NCBI RefSeq assembly: GCF_003144115.1
Contig: NW_020312010.1
Location: 380,428 to 444,427 of the forward strand
DNA length: 64,000 nt
Source: Tilletiopsis washingtonensis
Taxonomy: Eukaryota > Basidiomycota > Exobasidiomycetes > Entylomatales
Direction: 5' to 3'
Shown: positions 1-13,801 of the stretch, piece by piece
Layout of the letters: each line of letters opens with the position of its first letter
Numbering within the stretch: the stretch's first letter is position 1
Made by a program: the position numbers and the translations under genes
Notes under the pieces: model-generated
What the model saw: only the letters and a program-made list of their open reading frames with translations
Database searches by the model: none
Told to the model about the DNA's origin: nothing

Positions 1-590
1 AGAGAGGCGGGCAGCGAGGCGCTCGAGGTCGAGAAAGGCAGCTGCGAGGCGCTTGAAGTGGGCGCTGATGGCTGTGGCCGCTGCGGACCGTGCTCATTGA
101 ACTGCGGCCGTGCAGCGACGAGCTGCGAAGCGTGTGCCCATACGCTGCCCGCCGGCGCACGCGGCAGAGGCCCTCGGTGTGCAGCGGCGAGGGGAGCCAG
201 CCGCGAGGGACCAGCTTGTGCTTGCTGCCCGTGCTGTGCGTATGGCTGCGGCGCCGGCGCAGCGTGAGGGTCCCAGCGTGTCGCGTCCTCGGCTCGCCGG
301 TGCTGCGGAGCGTGCTGCGCCGCAGGGCTGGCCTGCGGACGCCATTGCGGCTGCTGCAGTGGTCCGTACGCCTGCGGATATGGCGCACAGCCCTGCTGCG
401 GCGGCACATCGGGCAGCGGCTTCTCGCGCCGCAGCGGCGGCGGCGGCGTGTGCGAGGGCGCGCTGCCGGCGCCGCCGAGCTGGGTGTCCGCCAGCCGTGC
501 GGCCAGCGCCTCGAGCGGCCCACGGGTGCGCGGCGGCGGCGGCGAGGCGTGATGAGCCGGCGGCGCAGCGCGGCGATGAGCGTCCGCCAT
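1..590 (-). CDS. Pro/Gln/Ala-rich protein, N-terminal part, cut by window edge
   Basis: An open minus-strand frame runs from an ATG at 590..588 to the left edge without a stop, giving at least 196 codons. An in-frame TGA lies twelve codons upstream, so this is the first possible Met. The protein starts MADAHRR and is rich in Pro, Gln, Ala and Ser. It has PxxP stretches (residues about 18-22 and around REKPLPDVPPQ) that could be SH3 ligands. I recognise no domain, and the catalytic or folded part, if any, lies outside the window. It is divergent from the cyclin gene at 1617 across about 1 kb. The competing long frames on both strands over the same bases are arginine-rich shadows typical of GC-rich coding DNA. 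Existence of the gene is likely; its function is unknown. Confidence 0.55.
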   Translation of the reverse strand, partial: MADAHRRAAPPAHHASPPPPRTRGPLEALAARLADTQLGGAGSAPSHTPPPPLRREKPLPDVPPQQGCAPYPQAYGPLQQPQWRPQASPAAQHAPQHRRAEDATRWDPHAAPAPQPYAQHGQQAQAGPSRLAPLAAAHRGPLPRAPAGSVWAHASQLVAARPQFNEHGPQRPQPSAPTSSASQLPFSTSSASLPAS

Positions 591-1616
591 GGCGCCGACG
601 CCGACGCCGACGCGAGAGCGGGCTCGTCACGCCCTCAAGCTGATTGGCGCCCGCCGCCGCCGTGCGCTCGCTCGTCTGTCTGCTCCCGCTTCTGTAGAAG
701 TTGCGCCTTCTCCCTCTCTTGTGTGCGATGCGCTTGCGTGCTGTGGTGGAGCTGCGGCTAGCTGCGCCTGCGCACTTGCACACTCTGACTTCCGAGGCGG
801 GCAAGGCGGTCGCACCCCTGTCAGGTCTAGCCGCAGGCGGCAACTGCCGTCCAGGGGTCCAGCAGCAGGCCGCGCGAGGCGGTGCAGCCGTGTGTGGAGC
901 GCTGGCTGGAAGTTGAGCCGTCACGTGTACCGTGCTGGTGCTGCTGCCTGCCTGGTGCCTGCGCGAGCGACTGGGCGCAATGATGGGCGGCGTGGGGCGA
1001 GTCACTGTGCGTGCGTGCGCCACCGCCGCGCAGCGCCCATGCAGGGGCGGCACGTCGGCGCGAGAGCGGGTCTCGCCCCGGCGTACGGCGGCGGCGGGCG
1101 CGAGTCACGGCCGGCCTGCTGCTGCTGCTGCGCCACCGCTCCGCCGCGCGATGGCGATCCAAGCGGCAAGCGGCGGCGTACTGCGCTGCCGTGCTGCGTG
1201 CCACCTGCGCAGTCACACGCCCGCCAGCGTCACTCGCAGTCACCGCGCCGCCCAGCCTGCTTCCTCTCCACCCCACCTCACCCATGCACACACACCCCGC
1301 CATGGTCATCGTCATCCACGCGCGCCGCATCTAAGGCGCACCTGCGCGCAAGCGTCTGGAGAGAAGAGAGTGTGTCGGTGTCGGTGCTGTGTGCTATCCG
1401 CATCCCGCCCTGCACCCTCGCGCCACCGCCAAGGGCTGCACCTCCGCAATCCCCTTCGCACCTCCGCAGCCATCTCCTGCTCTCGCCAGCCACCCGCGCC
1501 TCTGCGCGCCTCTCGGTCTTCCTCGTCTACGGTCCTCTTCGCTCCTGATCACCGGCCTCCGCTCTCGCGGCGCACTTAGCTGCTGCGCCTGAGAGCATAC
1601 ACACACACCCCGCACC
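591..1616. promoter_or_regulatory. Divergent intergenic region with a CACGTG box
   Basis: About 1 kb between two divergent starts. No supported ORF. A palindromic CACGTG lies at 922-927, the site class bound by bHLH factors such as Cbf1 and Pho4. The last 300 bases before the cyclin ATG are pyrimidine-rich (CT runs), usual for fungal core promoters and 5' leaders. Any link between the box and phosphate control of the cyclin gene is only a guess. Confidence 0.4.
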
Positions 1617-3097
1617 ATGGCCTCGCCTTCTGTCTCGCGTCCGCCGACCAGCATCGGCAAGCGCTCGCGCAGCAACAGCAGCAGCAGCATGGCCAGCATG
1701 GCCAGCAGCAGCAGCAGCATCAGCAGCTGTGCAGACGACCACTCGCCTGCATCGCTCGACGATGCCGCCGCCGCCGCCCACGCCACTCCCTCCACCTCAT
1801 TCGACTCTTCTTCCTCCTCTCCCGCATCGACGTGCGACTCGCCCGGCCTCGCGCCTCGCAAGGCGCGCCGTGCCTGCCGCGCGGCCATGGCGCCGTGCAG
1901 CAGTGGCGCGCGTTCCGACGACGCCGTCTCTGGCCCGCCGCCACCGCCGCTGCCGGCGTCGCTCGGCAATCCCGACTCGGAGGACGAGGCCGTGTCGTCG
2001 CTCGGCGACACCGTCGAGGCGCTGCACTTCGCCGGTGGCGCCGCGGCTGCGGCTGCTGCGCCGTCGCTGGCGCGCGGCGGCTTCGTCGACTGCCTTGTCG
2101 GTGAGTGACATCCATCATGGACGTGCCAGGGCTCGCGCTCATAGTGTCCTCAGATGTGGCGGTGACAACGCTCGACTCCATCTGGTCTGCGCCTCTGAAC
2201 GCCGGCGACGCCAGTGCTTCGCTGCGCGACGCCACCTGCCCCGACGCCACCGGCCCGAACCACGGCGGCGCGCTGCCGCTGCGCCTCTTCATCCGTGAGA
2301 CGCTGCGTCGCAGCCGCACGTCGTGCTCGACGCTGCAGGCGGCGCTGCTGTACTGTGTGCGCGCGCGGCCGGCCGTGCTGCACGCTCGTCGTGTCGCCGC
2401 CGGCCTGCCGAGCGAGGCGCCTGCTGCTGCCTGGCCTGGCCTGTCGTCCGACTCTGCCGACGTTGGCCCTTCTCCTCTCCTCTGTGCACGCCGCATGTTC
2501 CTCGCCGCCACGCTCCTCGCCAGCAAGTTCCTGCAGGACCGCAGCTACTCGAACCGCGCCTGGGCACGCATCAGCGGCCTGCCGCTGCGCGAGCTGGGCG
2601 CCGTCGAGCGTGCCTTTCTGCAGGCCGTCGGCTACCGTCTCGACGTTGGTGTGGCCGAGTGGCGGCGCTGGAGCGCCAGTCTCGCCGGCGTTGCTGCGCG
2701 CGAGGCTCTCGGTCCCCACCTCGCCCTCGCCACGCAAGCGACACTTGCCGCCTCGCCCACGCCGCTGCCCGTCGTGGCGGCGCTGGCCGAACGGCGTCGC
2801 TCGCTGGCGCGCAGCACCTCGGACGTCGTCTCGCTCGCCGCGGCGCCGTTCGACACTGCGCTGCCCGGCGCGGGCGTCACGCCGCCGGCGCCTTTCCCGC
2901 TCGCACGTCCTCGCGCCTCGCCGTTTGGCCAGTCTCGCAACGGCGGTGGCGCCATGAGCTTTGCGCATGCGCCACTGCCCGCTGCGCATGCCCTGCCAAT
3001 GGGCCTCGGCACGCCAAAGGCAATGATGCCTCGCAGTCGTGCACCCGCACACCGCACCCACACGTCTGGCCGCGCCTCGTCGGGCCGGCACCGCTAG
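1617..3097 (+). CDS. Pho80/PCL-type cyclin (CDK partner)
   Basis: Two exons, 1617..2100 and 2154..3097, separated by a 53-nt GTGAGT...CAG intron; 475 residues. The first ~150 residues are Ser- and Ala-rich low complexity. The cyclin box begins at the splice (FVDCLVDVAV...LDSIW) and continues through FLAATLLASKFLQDRSYSN, followed by NRAWARISGLPLRELGAVE and FLQAVGYRLDV. This is the signature of Pho80/PCL cyclins, which bind Pho85/CDK5-type kinases in phosphate sensing, glycogen control and morphogenesis. The C-terminal ~150 residues are Pro/Ser/Arg-rich. An insertion of about 50 residues sits in the first half of the box. I assign the family with confidence but not the paralogue (Pho80, Pcl5, Pcl6/7). 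Confidence 0.85.
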
Positions 3098-3796
3098 AGC
3101 TTCCATTCCCGTCGTCGTCGTTCCCGTCTCGCTATCTGTACCACCACCCTACATCCATCATCGTTGCCCCTCCGTCCCCTCGTACGTCGTCTGTTGCCCA
3201 TCTATTTCCCTCTCCTGCCCCACTCCCACACCATCGCTGTCCGCCTCGTCACTGTCTCTCTCGCCACACTCCCTCTCCTACACCGTTGCTCCCCATCCCG
3301 TTGCCCAACCCTCTTCGTCTGCCCTGTTTCCCGTATAGCAAAGAAATCAACACACATCATCTTTGCGTGCACCAGTGCTCCTACTGGCATCAGCTGAGCG
3401 TGCAGGTCGCATCGAGAGGCTGTTCGTCCTTGCCGGCGGCTGTAACCCCAAGCGCATGGGCTTGCCGCGGCACACGGAGCTGCGTGCCGCCGCGCGGCGG
3501 CAAAGCACGGAGGCTTCCGAGGAGCGCACAAGCAGCGCAGAGCGAGAGCCCAATCAACGGCAGCCGCTCAAGATGTCGTTCTAGACTGCTGAGTGAGACA
3601 GTGCCGCGCTAGCTTCTGATCGGTGTGGGACATTGCTGATGTCGTGAGCTCGTAGGACAGCACAGCGCCCCGCTGCGAGCTCGGACGGCCTCCGCACGGG
3701 CCGCGCGCTGTTCAGGGGCGCGCGCGGCGCCGCCTCATCATCATCTCACTCGACCTCCGTCCTCGGTCGCTCTCTTCCGTCCCTCAGCACTCCATC
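3098..3796 (+). other. Intergenic, 3' region of cyclin gene and promoter of next gene
   Basis: About 700 bases, strongly C/T-rich between 3110 and 3330, then mixed. Several open frames exist but none has supporting splice or domain signals. Nothing else is recognised. Confidence 0.3.
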
Positions 3797-5015
3797 ATGT
3801 CGCTCGCGCACAACATCTCCCCGGTCGAAACTCGGGCTGCCACCTCGTCGAGCAGCGCTTCAACGGTCCCGGCGCCCTTGGTGGCCTCGCTCGAATACTT
3901 CGGCTTTCGCCCGTCGGACGCATCGATCGCGCCAGCGGGGACTGGGTCCCCTGTCTTGGCGATGCCGAGCGAATCAGTCACGCCGTCTGCGTCCATCGTA
4001 TCATCACGCGAAGGCGTGCGCCGCACCCACGACGAGACGATGCCTGGCGCTGATGCCACCGTCGAGAGACACAGTACGTTGGCCTGGTGCGATGGACGTT
4101 GCCCAACTGCCTCTGACGTCGAAACTGCTGCAGATCAGGATGTGTCGACGGAGTCTGGCACGATGGGCATTGAAGCGTCCGCGGCCGCATCGCGGGTCGA
4201 CGAAGTGCAAGTGCCGAGCCTGGTCGACGGCGACGCAACCGCATCGCCTGTTGACCCGCCTCTCGGCTATGACAACGAGCGTGGAGCATTCACCAGCAAG
4301 CTGATGTGGACATGGTCCGCTGCCGAGTGCCGAACGCTCAGACCGCCCGCGACGAACGCGTCGAGCGGAGGCGAGGCCTGGTGTCGCGAGGCCATCTTCC
4401 GAGTCGTTCTCACGCACAAGCTCGTGCTGGAACATCGGCGCACGTTCAGCCCTGGAGAGCCGATGCATCTGTCCAAAGTAAGGCACAGCCAGTCGGGCTC
4501 ACTGTGGAGTGGGCAATCCGCTGACCCCAGCCTTGCACAGGTCTTCTGCAAGGCGCTCTCGAGGGCCGAGAACGTGAGAAGTAGCAGTGAACTGTGTAAG
4601 CGCTCAGCCTTGTCGATGCTCTGACGGTGGCTGACAGAGCGCCGTCATAGACGCCGTGGTGCTCATGTCGTGGAGCACGATGGGCTCTTTGCTGGCCGAG
4701 CACCGAGGAGAGGCGGCCGCAGCTGATGAGGCTCGCAAGTACGGCAGCAGACTCAAGGCACGAGTCGAGAGAAACCTCGCCAAGGCTCGAGCCGTATGTG
4801 GCAATAGCAAGTGTCCTGTCGCCGGCGCACGCAGGAAGCAGTATGAGGCGTTCGAGGCTCTGCGCAAGGCCATCGAAGACGCAGCGTTGGCGGATGCGGC
4901 TCGGAAAGAGCGTCTTCGCTTGGCTCGGCAGGCGTGTGAGGTGTGCAAGCGTGCCGGTGCTGACCACCCGTGGCGCTCGCATGCGCCTGCGAGCAAGCGT
5001 GCTCGCCGTGCGTGA
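3797..5015 (+). CDS. Orphan protein with C-terminal coiled coil and Cys pairs
   Basis: Three exons in phase: 3797..4477, 4541..4573 (33 nt) and 4638..5015, with introns GTAAGG...CAG and GTGAGA...CAG; 363 residues. The first ~150 residues are Ser/Thr/Ala-rich and look disordered. The middle (MWTWSAAECRTLR... WCREAIFRVVLTHKLVLEHRR) looks folded. The last ~110 residues form a basic helical stretch bracketed by Cys pairs, CGNSKC near the start and CEVCKRAG near the end, which could bind a metal. The tail KRARRA could be a nuclear signal. I do not recognise a family. Codon use and splice signals match neighbouring genes, so it is probably a fast-evolving native gene. It could be nuclear; function unknown. 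Confidence 0.6.
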
Positions 5016-5265
5016 ATGGGCGCCTCCACGCGTCCGCAGTCAGCGCGACCGTGTATCATCAGCCTGTAGCTTTCCCGACCCGCTTCGTAATTCTCGAGCG
5101 TGATTGACGACCGCCCATCTGCCGCGTTCACTCGCCTACAACAGACGACAGAGGTGTGTCATTTTGAGCGATGCTCACGAGAACATGTGGGGGGATGGGG
5201 GAAAGGCCGAGGCGCGAGTGAAGGGGACCGAAGACGACGTGACAAAAGAAGGCGCAGAAGACGCT

Positions 5266-6382
5266 TTACAGCTTCTTGGCCTTTGCCGAGCGGGCAAGGT
5301 GCGCCGAGTGCTCGACGAAGGGCGTCGGCGGCGGGGCAATGTCCTTCCACAGGTTGGGCGTGATGATGGCGTACGTCTTGGCGAGGGCGGCGTACGTGGC
5401 GCCGATGAAGTTGCCCGTGGTGCACGTCTGGCCGCTGGCCTGCGTGTAGGCGTCCTCGACACCGGCGAGCTGCAGCATGCGCTTCGAGGCCGGCGCAGCG
5501 ACGATGCCCGTGCCGCGCGGCGCCGGGATGATGCGGCACATGACCGAGGCGCACTTGCCGCTGACCTTCATGGGGATCGTGTGCGGCTCACCAAGGGCGT
5601 TGCCCCAGTAGCCGCGGCGCACGGGAATGACGTTGAGCTTGGCGATGTTGATGGCCGAGCGGATGGCGGTGGCCACCTCCTTGGCGCACTTGACGCCGAG
5701 GCCGACGTGGCCGTCGGAGTCGCCGACGGCCACGAAGGCCTTGAAGCGCGTGCGCTGGCCGGCGCGCGTCTGCTTCTGCACGGGCATGATCTTCATCACC
5801 TCGTCCTTGAGCGCCGGCAGCAGCAGGTCCACCACCTGGAACTCCTTGATCGGCAGCGAGAAGAGGTAGATCTCCTCGATGCTCTTGATCTTGCCGTCCT
5901 TGACGAGGCGGCCGACGGAGGTGACGGGCACTGCAGCGGGTGTCAGCGGCTGCGCAGCACATCGACAGCGATGCGGCATTGCCCATCGGCAACAGATGCT
6001 TCGCGCCTTTCGAACGTGCGGCACGGCGGCCATGGAGAGCAGCAGGCGCAGCATGTCTTTGCACACCTTCGCAGCCACCCCGCGCGCGGCCTTGCACGCT
6101 CCGCCTGGCAGCACCGCTACCCTGGTCCGCCGCCATGGCCGCGCTACTCGCTGGTGCCGTCGCTGATGCCTGCCGCGCTTCCCATGCCTGCGCTGCCTGC
6201 CTGCCTCGCCCTGCCGTGCCCTGTCCTTTGCCCTTGCTCTGCGCGCGTCGCTGCCTCTCGCGCTACTCACCCCACTCCTCCTTCTCGTCGCCACGGCGGC
6301 CGCCGCGGCGCGGGCCACGGCGGCCACGTCCGCCACGGTCACGTCCGAATCCGCCGCGTCCGCGAGGAGCTGCGTCAGCCAT
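5266..6382 (-). CDS. RPS2: 40S ribosomal protein uS5 (Rps2)
   Basis: Two exons on the minus strand, 6382..6271 and 5930..5266, joined in phase across a 340-nt intron; 258 residues, the usual size. The N-terminus is an RGG-rich segment ([18 protein letters not shown]), then [33 protein letters not shown], and the S5 double-stranded-RNA-binding core [20 protein letters not shown]. The decoding-centre region follows, with [15 protein letters not shown]. It is a component of the small ribosomal subunit near the mRNA entry channel and a substrate of the arginine methyltransferase Rmt3 in fungi. The single long intron after codon 37 fits the pattern of ribosomal protein genes. I looked for snoRNA boxes in the intron and saw none. 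Confidence 0.98.
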
Positions 6383-6848
6383 GGTGTGTGTGTGTGAGAG
6401 GGGGTCTTGAGGGAAGTAGGGTGAGGGAGCGAGAGGCAGAGGAGCGCGCGCTGTCTGCGCTGCCGGGCCGCCGCGAAGCTCGTTCGTGTGCAGCCGCTCG
6501 AGGCAGTCGCACGCGCGCACGTGACGCCTTCCGCCCCGCCCGCGGCCCGGCGCCGCCCGCGCTGGAGGGGGCAGCTGCGGCAGCGGGCCAGGCGCGTTTC
6601 CCACGCCGCCTGCGCCGCGCTCCCACGCTCGCGGACTCCTCCTCTCCCCTCGATCTGTCGCTCGCTCGCTACCTCCCTCTTGACCCGTGCCCTGCTCACC
6701 TCAACTGTGCAGCATAAATCGCGATCTGGGCCGAGGTGCTCTGTGCCTCACAATGCATTGCCCCTCACACTCTCGCGCACAGCCACGCATCGACGCGTGG
6801 CCACACCTTCGCACGCCGCCCAGTCCATCATACGATGCATTGCCCCAG
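6383..6848 (-). promoter_or_regulatory. RPS2 promoter region with a CACGTG box
   Basis: The 466 bases between the RPS2 start and the 3' end of the alpha-glucosidase gene. CACGTGA lies at 6518-6524, about 135 bases upstream of the RPS2 ATG on its strand. CT-rich tracts lie near 6640-6700. No separate gene is seen. Confidence 0.35.
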
Positions 6849-9289
<2,441 letters not shown>

Positions 9290-9522
9290 TCATGCTGCGG
9301 GGAGAGCACGCACACGCGTGGGGCTCCACGTTGCAGGCATGACAGCAGCGCGGGCGCTGCTCGGTGCTGCCTCGCGCGCCGCTCTGTCGCCCGGCTTGTC
9401 ACGCGTGGGAGCGAAGGGCAAGCATCTTGCTCTCGCTCGCTCAACGCACGCGGCTGCACGGGCACGCTCACCCCGCACTCGTGCCGTCACACACACCGCA
9501 CCGCTCACGCATCTGTTACATT

Positions 9523-11893
9523 CTACTCAAGGTACGGGCGCAGCTGTATCGGCAGCGGCGGGATCAGCTTCTGTAGCGCTCGCTTTGCACGGGCCGCGCA
9601 GACGCCTCACCTTCTCCAGGCGCTCCGTCGCCTGCGCAATCTCGTCGGCGCCCTTGCAGAAGCTCCAGCGCAGGTAGTTCTCATACAGGCCCGCGTGCTC
9701 GTCCGAGACGAAGGCCGTGGCCGGAATGCTGAGTGGTGGTGGCGACGACAGAGACGCAATGCATCAGTCAGTCTGGCTACGAGAGCGGCCCGTCCAGGCA
9801 TGCCACGCCTGCAACTCACGTCACGACGTTGCACGTCTTTGCGACGAACCAGGCCATGTGGAAGTCGCGCGGCCGCCGCTTGATCTCCTCTGGCAGCTCA
9901 AAGTCCTCCGGGATGCGCAGCCGCGCAAAGTCGGCGAGGACGAAGTACGAGCCGTGCGGCTGTGTGTACTTGATGCCCAGGTTGTCCAGCATGCCTGTGA
10001 GCAGCGCGCGCCGCTCGGCATACTCGGCGATCTGCGTGGGGAAGAAGTTCTGCGACGAGGCTTGCTCCAGACCGATGGCGGCTAGACGGCCGTCAGCGTA
10101 GGCGTACAGGGACTGCGAGGGCAGAGAAAGGGGACGCACCAGCCTCAGAGGCGGCCGAGTTGCAGGTGAACACGATGCGCGTGTGCGCCACCAGCGCCGG
10201 CTTGATGAGATGCGGCGGGCCCACGAGCCATCCAATGCGCCAGCCGGTGCACGCGAACTTGATGGCCCAAGATTGGTCAGCGTTGTGACGAGCAATGCAG
10301 CGACGTGCAGAATCCACGACTCACAGACTTGCCCGCACTTCCCACAGCTGCAGGAGACCAAGCCGCATCAGCGCAGCTATCCATCTGACTCGACAAGCTC
10401 TGCTTCCCAACTCACTCAGCGTGCGCTCCCACATGCCCTCAAACGCCGCAATGCGGATGTGCTCGTGGCCGTCGTACGTCAAGCAGTCATAGACCTCGTC
10501 TGAGATAACCAGCACGTCATGCTTGATCGCAAGAGCGGCGATGCGGCTGAGTTCATCGCGCGAGAAAACCTTGCCGATCGGGTTGCTTCAGAGCTCGCCG
10601 TCAGCCACACATGCGGCGAAGCGCCGCAAGAGAAGGTCCTGCGTCTCACTGAGGCGTGTTGAGGATCATGGCCTTGACCTTGCCACTGCCAAATGCCTTC
10701 TCGAGGGCATCCCAGTCCACACTCCACTCGTCGGCGCCGGCAATGCGCGAAGAGGCGTCGGCCGGCGGCTGCAGCGGCACAAAGACGGGCTTGCCGCCGA
10801 GGTACGTCACTTCGCAGATGTACTCTGCGACGGGAGACGGGCGTGAGCCTTGGGCAAGAGGAGGCAGTCGCGAGTGGGAATGAACGCACGATCAAAGTAC
10901 GGCTCAAACATGAGTACCTCGTCACTGAGCCGCGCCAGGATTGTGAGTGCACATGTCACACAGCGGCACGCCTGTCGACGTCAGCTCACCCCGGCTCCAA
11001 GAATGCCGTCATGGCCGCGTAGATGCCGCCATTGGCGCCCGCCGTGACCTGCACCTCCGTCTCGATGTCCAGCTTCTCGGCGCCTTCTCTCAGCTTTGGC
11101 GCGCCGAGGTCGCTCGGCACGTCTTTGGCGCCTGGCGCAGGCTTGTGTACGCTGGGGCCCAGATACTCGGCCAGCGCGGCACGCAGCCGCGGCCGGCCTT
11201 TGGCGTGCGAGTAGTGGTGCGTGTCCACACGCTCGCCAGACGCGGAGAGGAGCGCGTCGCGCACGAAGGGCGGCGGTGCCCAGGACATGAAGCTGTGCGC
11301 AGACTGGCATCAGCGTAGGCGCGTATCGGCGACGATCAATCTGCTTGTACTAGCTCCTCGCGTGCGCATGGCAGCGCCAGCCGATAACAGGGAGCAGCGA
11401 GTTGCACCGGCAGCCAGCTGCCACCTCTGCGCCGCCGCAGCAGCAGCGCCAGCACATGCTTGTCTGGGCTGAACATCTGACGGAGCCTGCCGCGCAGCCG
11501 CTGTACGCCGTCGTCCCTGCTACTCTTGTCTTCAGCCCGCGCGCCTGCAACTCACCCCTGCCCGAGGTTCGTGGCGCCCGGAAAGACGAGGGGCGAGAAA
11601 AGGGACCAGACGTCTGGCTATATCGAGAGCGCGTCAGTGTGGCGTGCCCGATGTAAATATGCGCTTCTGCACCGAGAGGCAGCAAGGCAGGACAGGAGAG
11701 CACGCACGCCGCGCTGGTATTCGTCGCGGATGCGCGAGCTGACGGCGGTGAGGCGCGTCTGGGGCGCCGCCGCAGCGGCGGTGTCGGCGGCGGAGGCCAT
11801 GCTGCGCGGTGCAGGAGTGCGGGCGAGGCGAGCGGGAGAGGAGCGCGAGAGGAGACGCGGAGCAGGCAGACGACGCAGCAGGGACATGGGCAT
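9523..11893 (-). CDS. BNA3: Kynurenine aminotransferase, Bna3 type (PLP fold I)
   Basis: Eleven exons: 11893..11708, 11617..11556, 11292..10990, 10924..10890, 10824..10650, 10585..10416, 10347..10325, 10257..10140, 10081..9820, 9728..9611 and 9567..9523; 498 residues. Class I aminotransferase signatures: PDVWSLFSP, NLGQGFMSW, NPIGKVFSRDEL, ISDEVYDCL and VGSAGKSFACTGWRIGW with PLP-binding Lys317. Close relatives convert kynurenine to kynurenate or act on cysteine conjugates. The N-terminus (MPMSLLRRLPAPRLLSRSS) looks like a mitochondrial presequence. A second in-frame Met at MASAADT would give a cytosolic form, as known for Bna3 relatives. Met1 and Met3 are both possible starts. The gene shares a ~300-bp divergent promoter with the reductase at 12191. 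Confidence 0.92.
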
Positions 11894-12190
11894 GGCGTGG
11901 TGCGGAGGCAGGCGGGCGAGCGCGAGGGCCAGCGCGGGTGGAGCGTGCGCAGGATGAGGTGCTTCGTTCCCACGCGCTCTCGTGCGGCTGACCCACCGCC
12001 TGCCAATGCCGCGGCTCTGCACGAGATAGTCCGGCAAGCAAGCGAGCCGCTGCACCGGCTCGTGCTGGCCCGAGAGGCGCGCGTGGCGGATGCGGGGCTG
12101 CGGCTGTGGAGCTCTCACGCCTGCTGCCTGCCTCGCAGCCTGCCTCACACCACCACCATCCCACAAGCCACTCACACACACGCAAGCGCC
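11894..12190. promoter_or_regulatory. Divergent promoter between aminotransferase and reductase genes
   Basis: A 297-base gap separates two divergent starts. It ends in CACCACC/CACACACA-type sequence just before the reductase ATG. No binding site is recognised with confidence. Confidence 0.4.
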
Positions 12191-13801
12191 ATGTCGGACG
12201 AGTACAAGGACCCCGTCGTGCTGCGCCACGTGCCCTCGACGGCCATCTTCCGCGACGACATCTTCAAGGTGCGCCGCCAGCGTGCCCTGGCACTCCACCG
12301 CGGCCCCGCTGCTCACTCCACACACACGCCAGGGCAAGGTGCTCTTCTGCACCGGCGGCGGCTCGGGCATCTGCTTCGGCATGGTGCGTGCCATAATGGC
12401 GCACGGCGCACACGCCGCCATCGTGGGGCGCAACGCCGAGCGTCTGCAGAAGGCGGCCGCCGAGCTGCAGCAGAGCGGCGCGCACGGCGCACGCTGCATC
12501 GCCACGCCGGCGGATGTGCGCAAGGAGGAGGCGCTGCGAGAGGCAGTGCGCAAGGTCAGTCTGGCGCGCCAGAGGTGCATGAGCGGAGAGAGGATGGAGA
12601 GGGCCTCGCGCAGGCGGCGCAGAGCACGGCTGGCACCATGCCGTGGCCGAGGACAGGATCTAGCCTCTCTCTGCCGTCGCGGCTCCTCCCCATGTCTTCC
12701 AGTCGCTGGCTGCTCACCTTGCCTGTGCCTGTCATCGCAGACGGTCGAGACCTTTGGGCGCATCGACTTTGTCATCTGCGGCGCCGCCGGCAACTTCCTG
12801 GCGCCGCTCGAGGGCCTCTCCTCCAACGCCTTCAACACGGTGCAGCAGATCGACCTCATGGGCACCTACAACACCATGAAGGTGATATGCCGACGGGAGC
12901 CAGACCGTGCTGGCGAGCCTTCGCTGACGCACATGTGGCCTCTTGCATTCAGGCGACGCTGGATGAGCTGAAGAAGACGCATGGCGCCGTCAGTCTCGCG
13001 CGGGACCCGTCCCTGCTCTCCCTGTTCTGCTTGCTAACTCTGAGCGCGCCGGCCCTCAACCTCGCCCGTAGTACATCCACATCACCGCCACGCTGCACCA
13101 CACTGGCATTCCCTGGCAGGCGCCTGCGAGCGCCGCAAAGGCGGCCATCGAGTCGTTGAGCCAGGGCATTGCGGTGCGTTGTTCGCGACAGAGGGCAAAG
13201 GGTGTTCGCAAGACGGGGAGCACTGGACTAAAATTGAACCCTCTGCGCACAGGTCGAGATGGGCCCACATGGCGTGCGCAGCAACTGCATTGCGCCGGGC
13301 ATCATCAAGGGCACGGAAGGCGCGGAGCGGCTGACGCCAAAGGTGGGTGCGCCCGCTGTCGCGCAGAAGCGCATGCCAGTGGGCTGAGAGCTTCGGGCAT
13401 CACCACTGCAGGGCGCAGAGGACTACATCAGCGCCTCGATCCCCATGGGCCGGCCGGGCGACGTCGACGACATTGCCAATGCCGGCGTGTATCTCTTCTC
13501 TGATGCCGCTGTGAGTATGTGCTGCCATGCGCTTGCGTTGGCCGCCCAAGCCTTGCAGGCTGACACTTGTCTCGCCCTGGGCACAATGCAGTCATACATC
13601 ACCGGCACGCGCCTCATCGTCGACGGCGGCGCACTGCACGGCAAGAGTGCCTGGCTGTGAGTCCTGGCGGGAGCTGCGACGCAGCGCCGTCTTGCTTCGG
13701 CAGCAGCTGACGCTCGCGCTGCGCCGCCAATCAGGCCCTACCCCGACTCGTCGCTCAACCAGAAGGAGGTGGCGTCCGTGGTGCTCGGCTCCAAGCTGTA
13801 G
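12191..13801 (+). CDS. SPS19: Peroxisomal 2,4-dienoyl-CoA reductase (SDR family), C-terminal frame anomaly
   Basis: Exons 12191..12268, 12333..12554, 12741..12881, 12953..12988, 13072..13173, 13253..13342, 13412..13510, 13592..13656 and a last exon from 13734. SDR features: CTGGGSGICFGM dinucleotide loop, FVICGAAGNFLAP, the PWQAPASAAKAAIESL region after the substrate loop, and IAPGIIKGTEG. The family reduces 2,4-dienoyl-CoA with NADPH so unsaturated fatty acids can enter beta-oxidation. The last exon encodes a PYPDSSLNQ-like tail ending in SKL, a PTS1 peroxisomal signal, but it is one base out of frame after the GTGAGT donor at 13657. A run of five C at 13740-13744 has one C too many. Use of a weak donor at 13647 (GTGCCT) would also restore SKL. 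Without the last exon the ORF stops at 13660. Confidence 0.88.

Noticed and set aside
90-1053. Long overlapping frames on both strands (up to 319 residues)
   Set aside because: They are Arg/Ala-rich shadows of the edge gene and of GC-rich intergenic sequence, with no splice or domain support. The minus frame running off the edge has the better composition.
5931-6270. Possible snoRNA inside the RPS2 intron
   Set aside because: Ribosomal protein introns often host snoRNAs, but I found no convincing C/D boxes on either strand.
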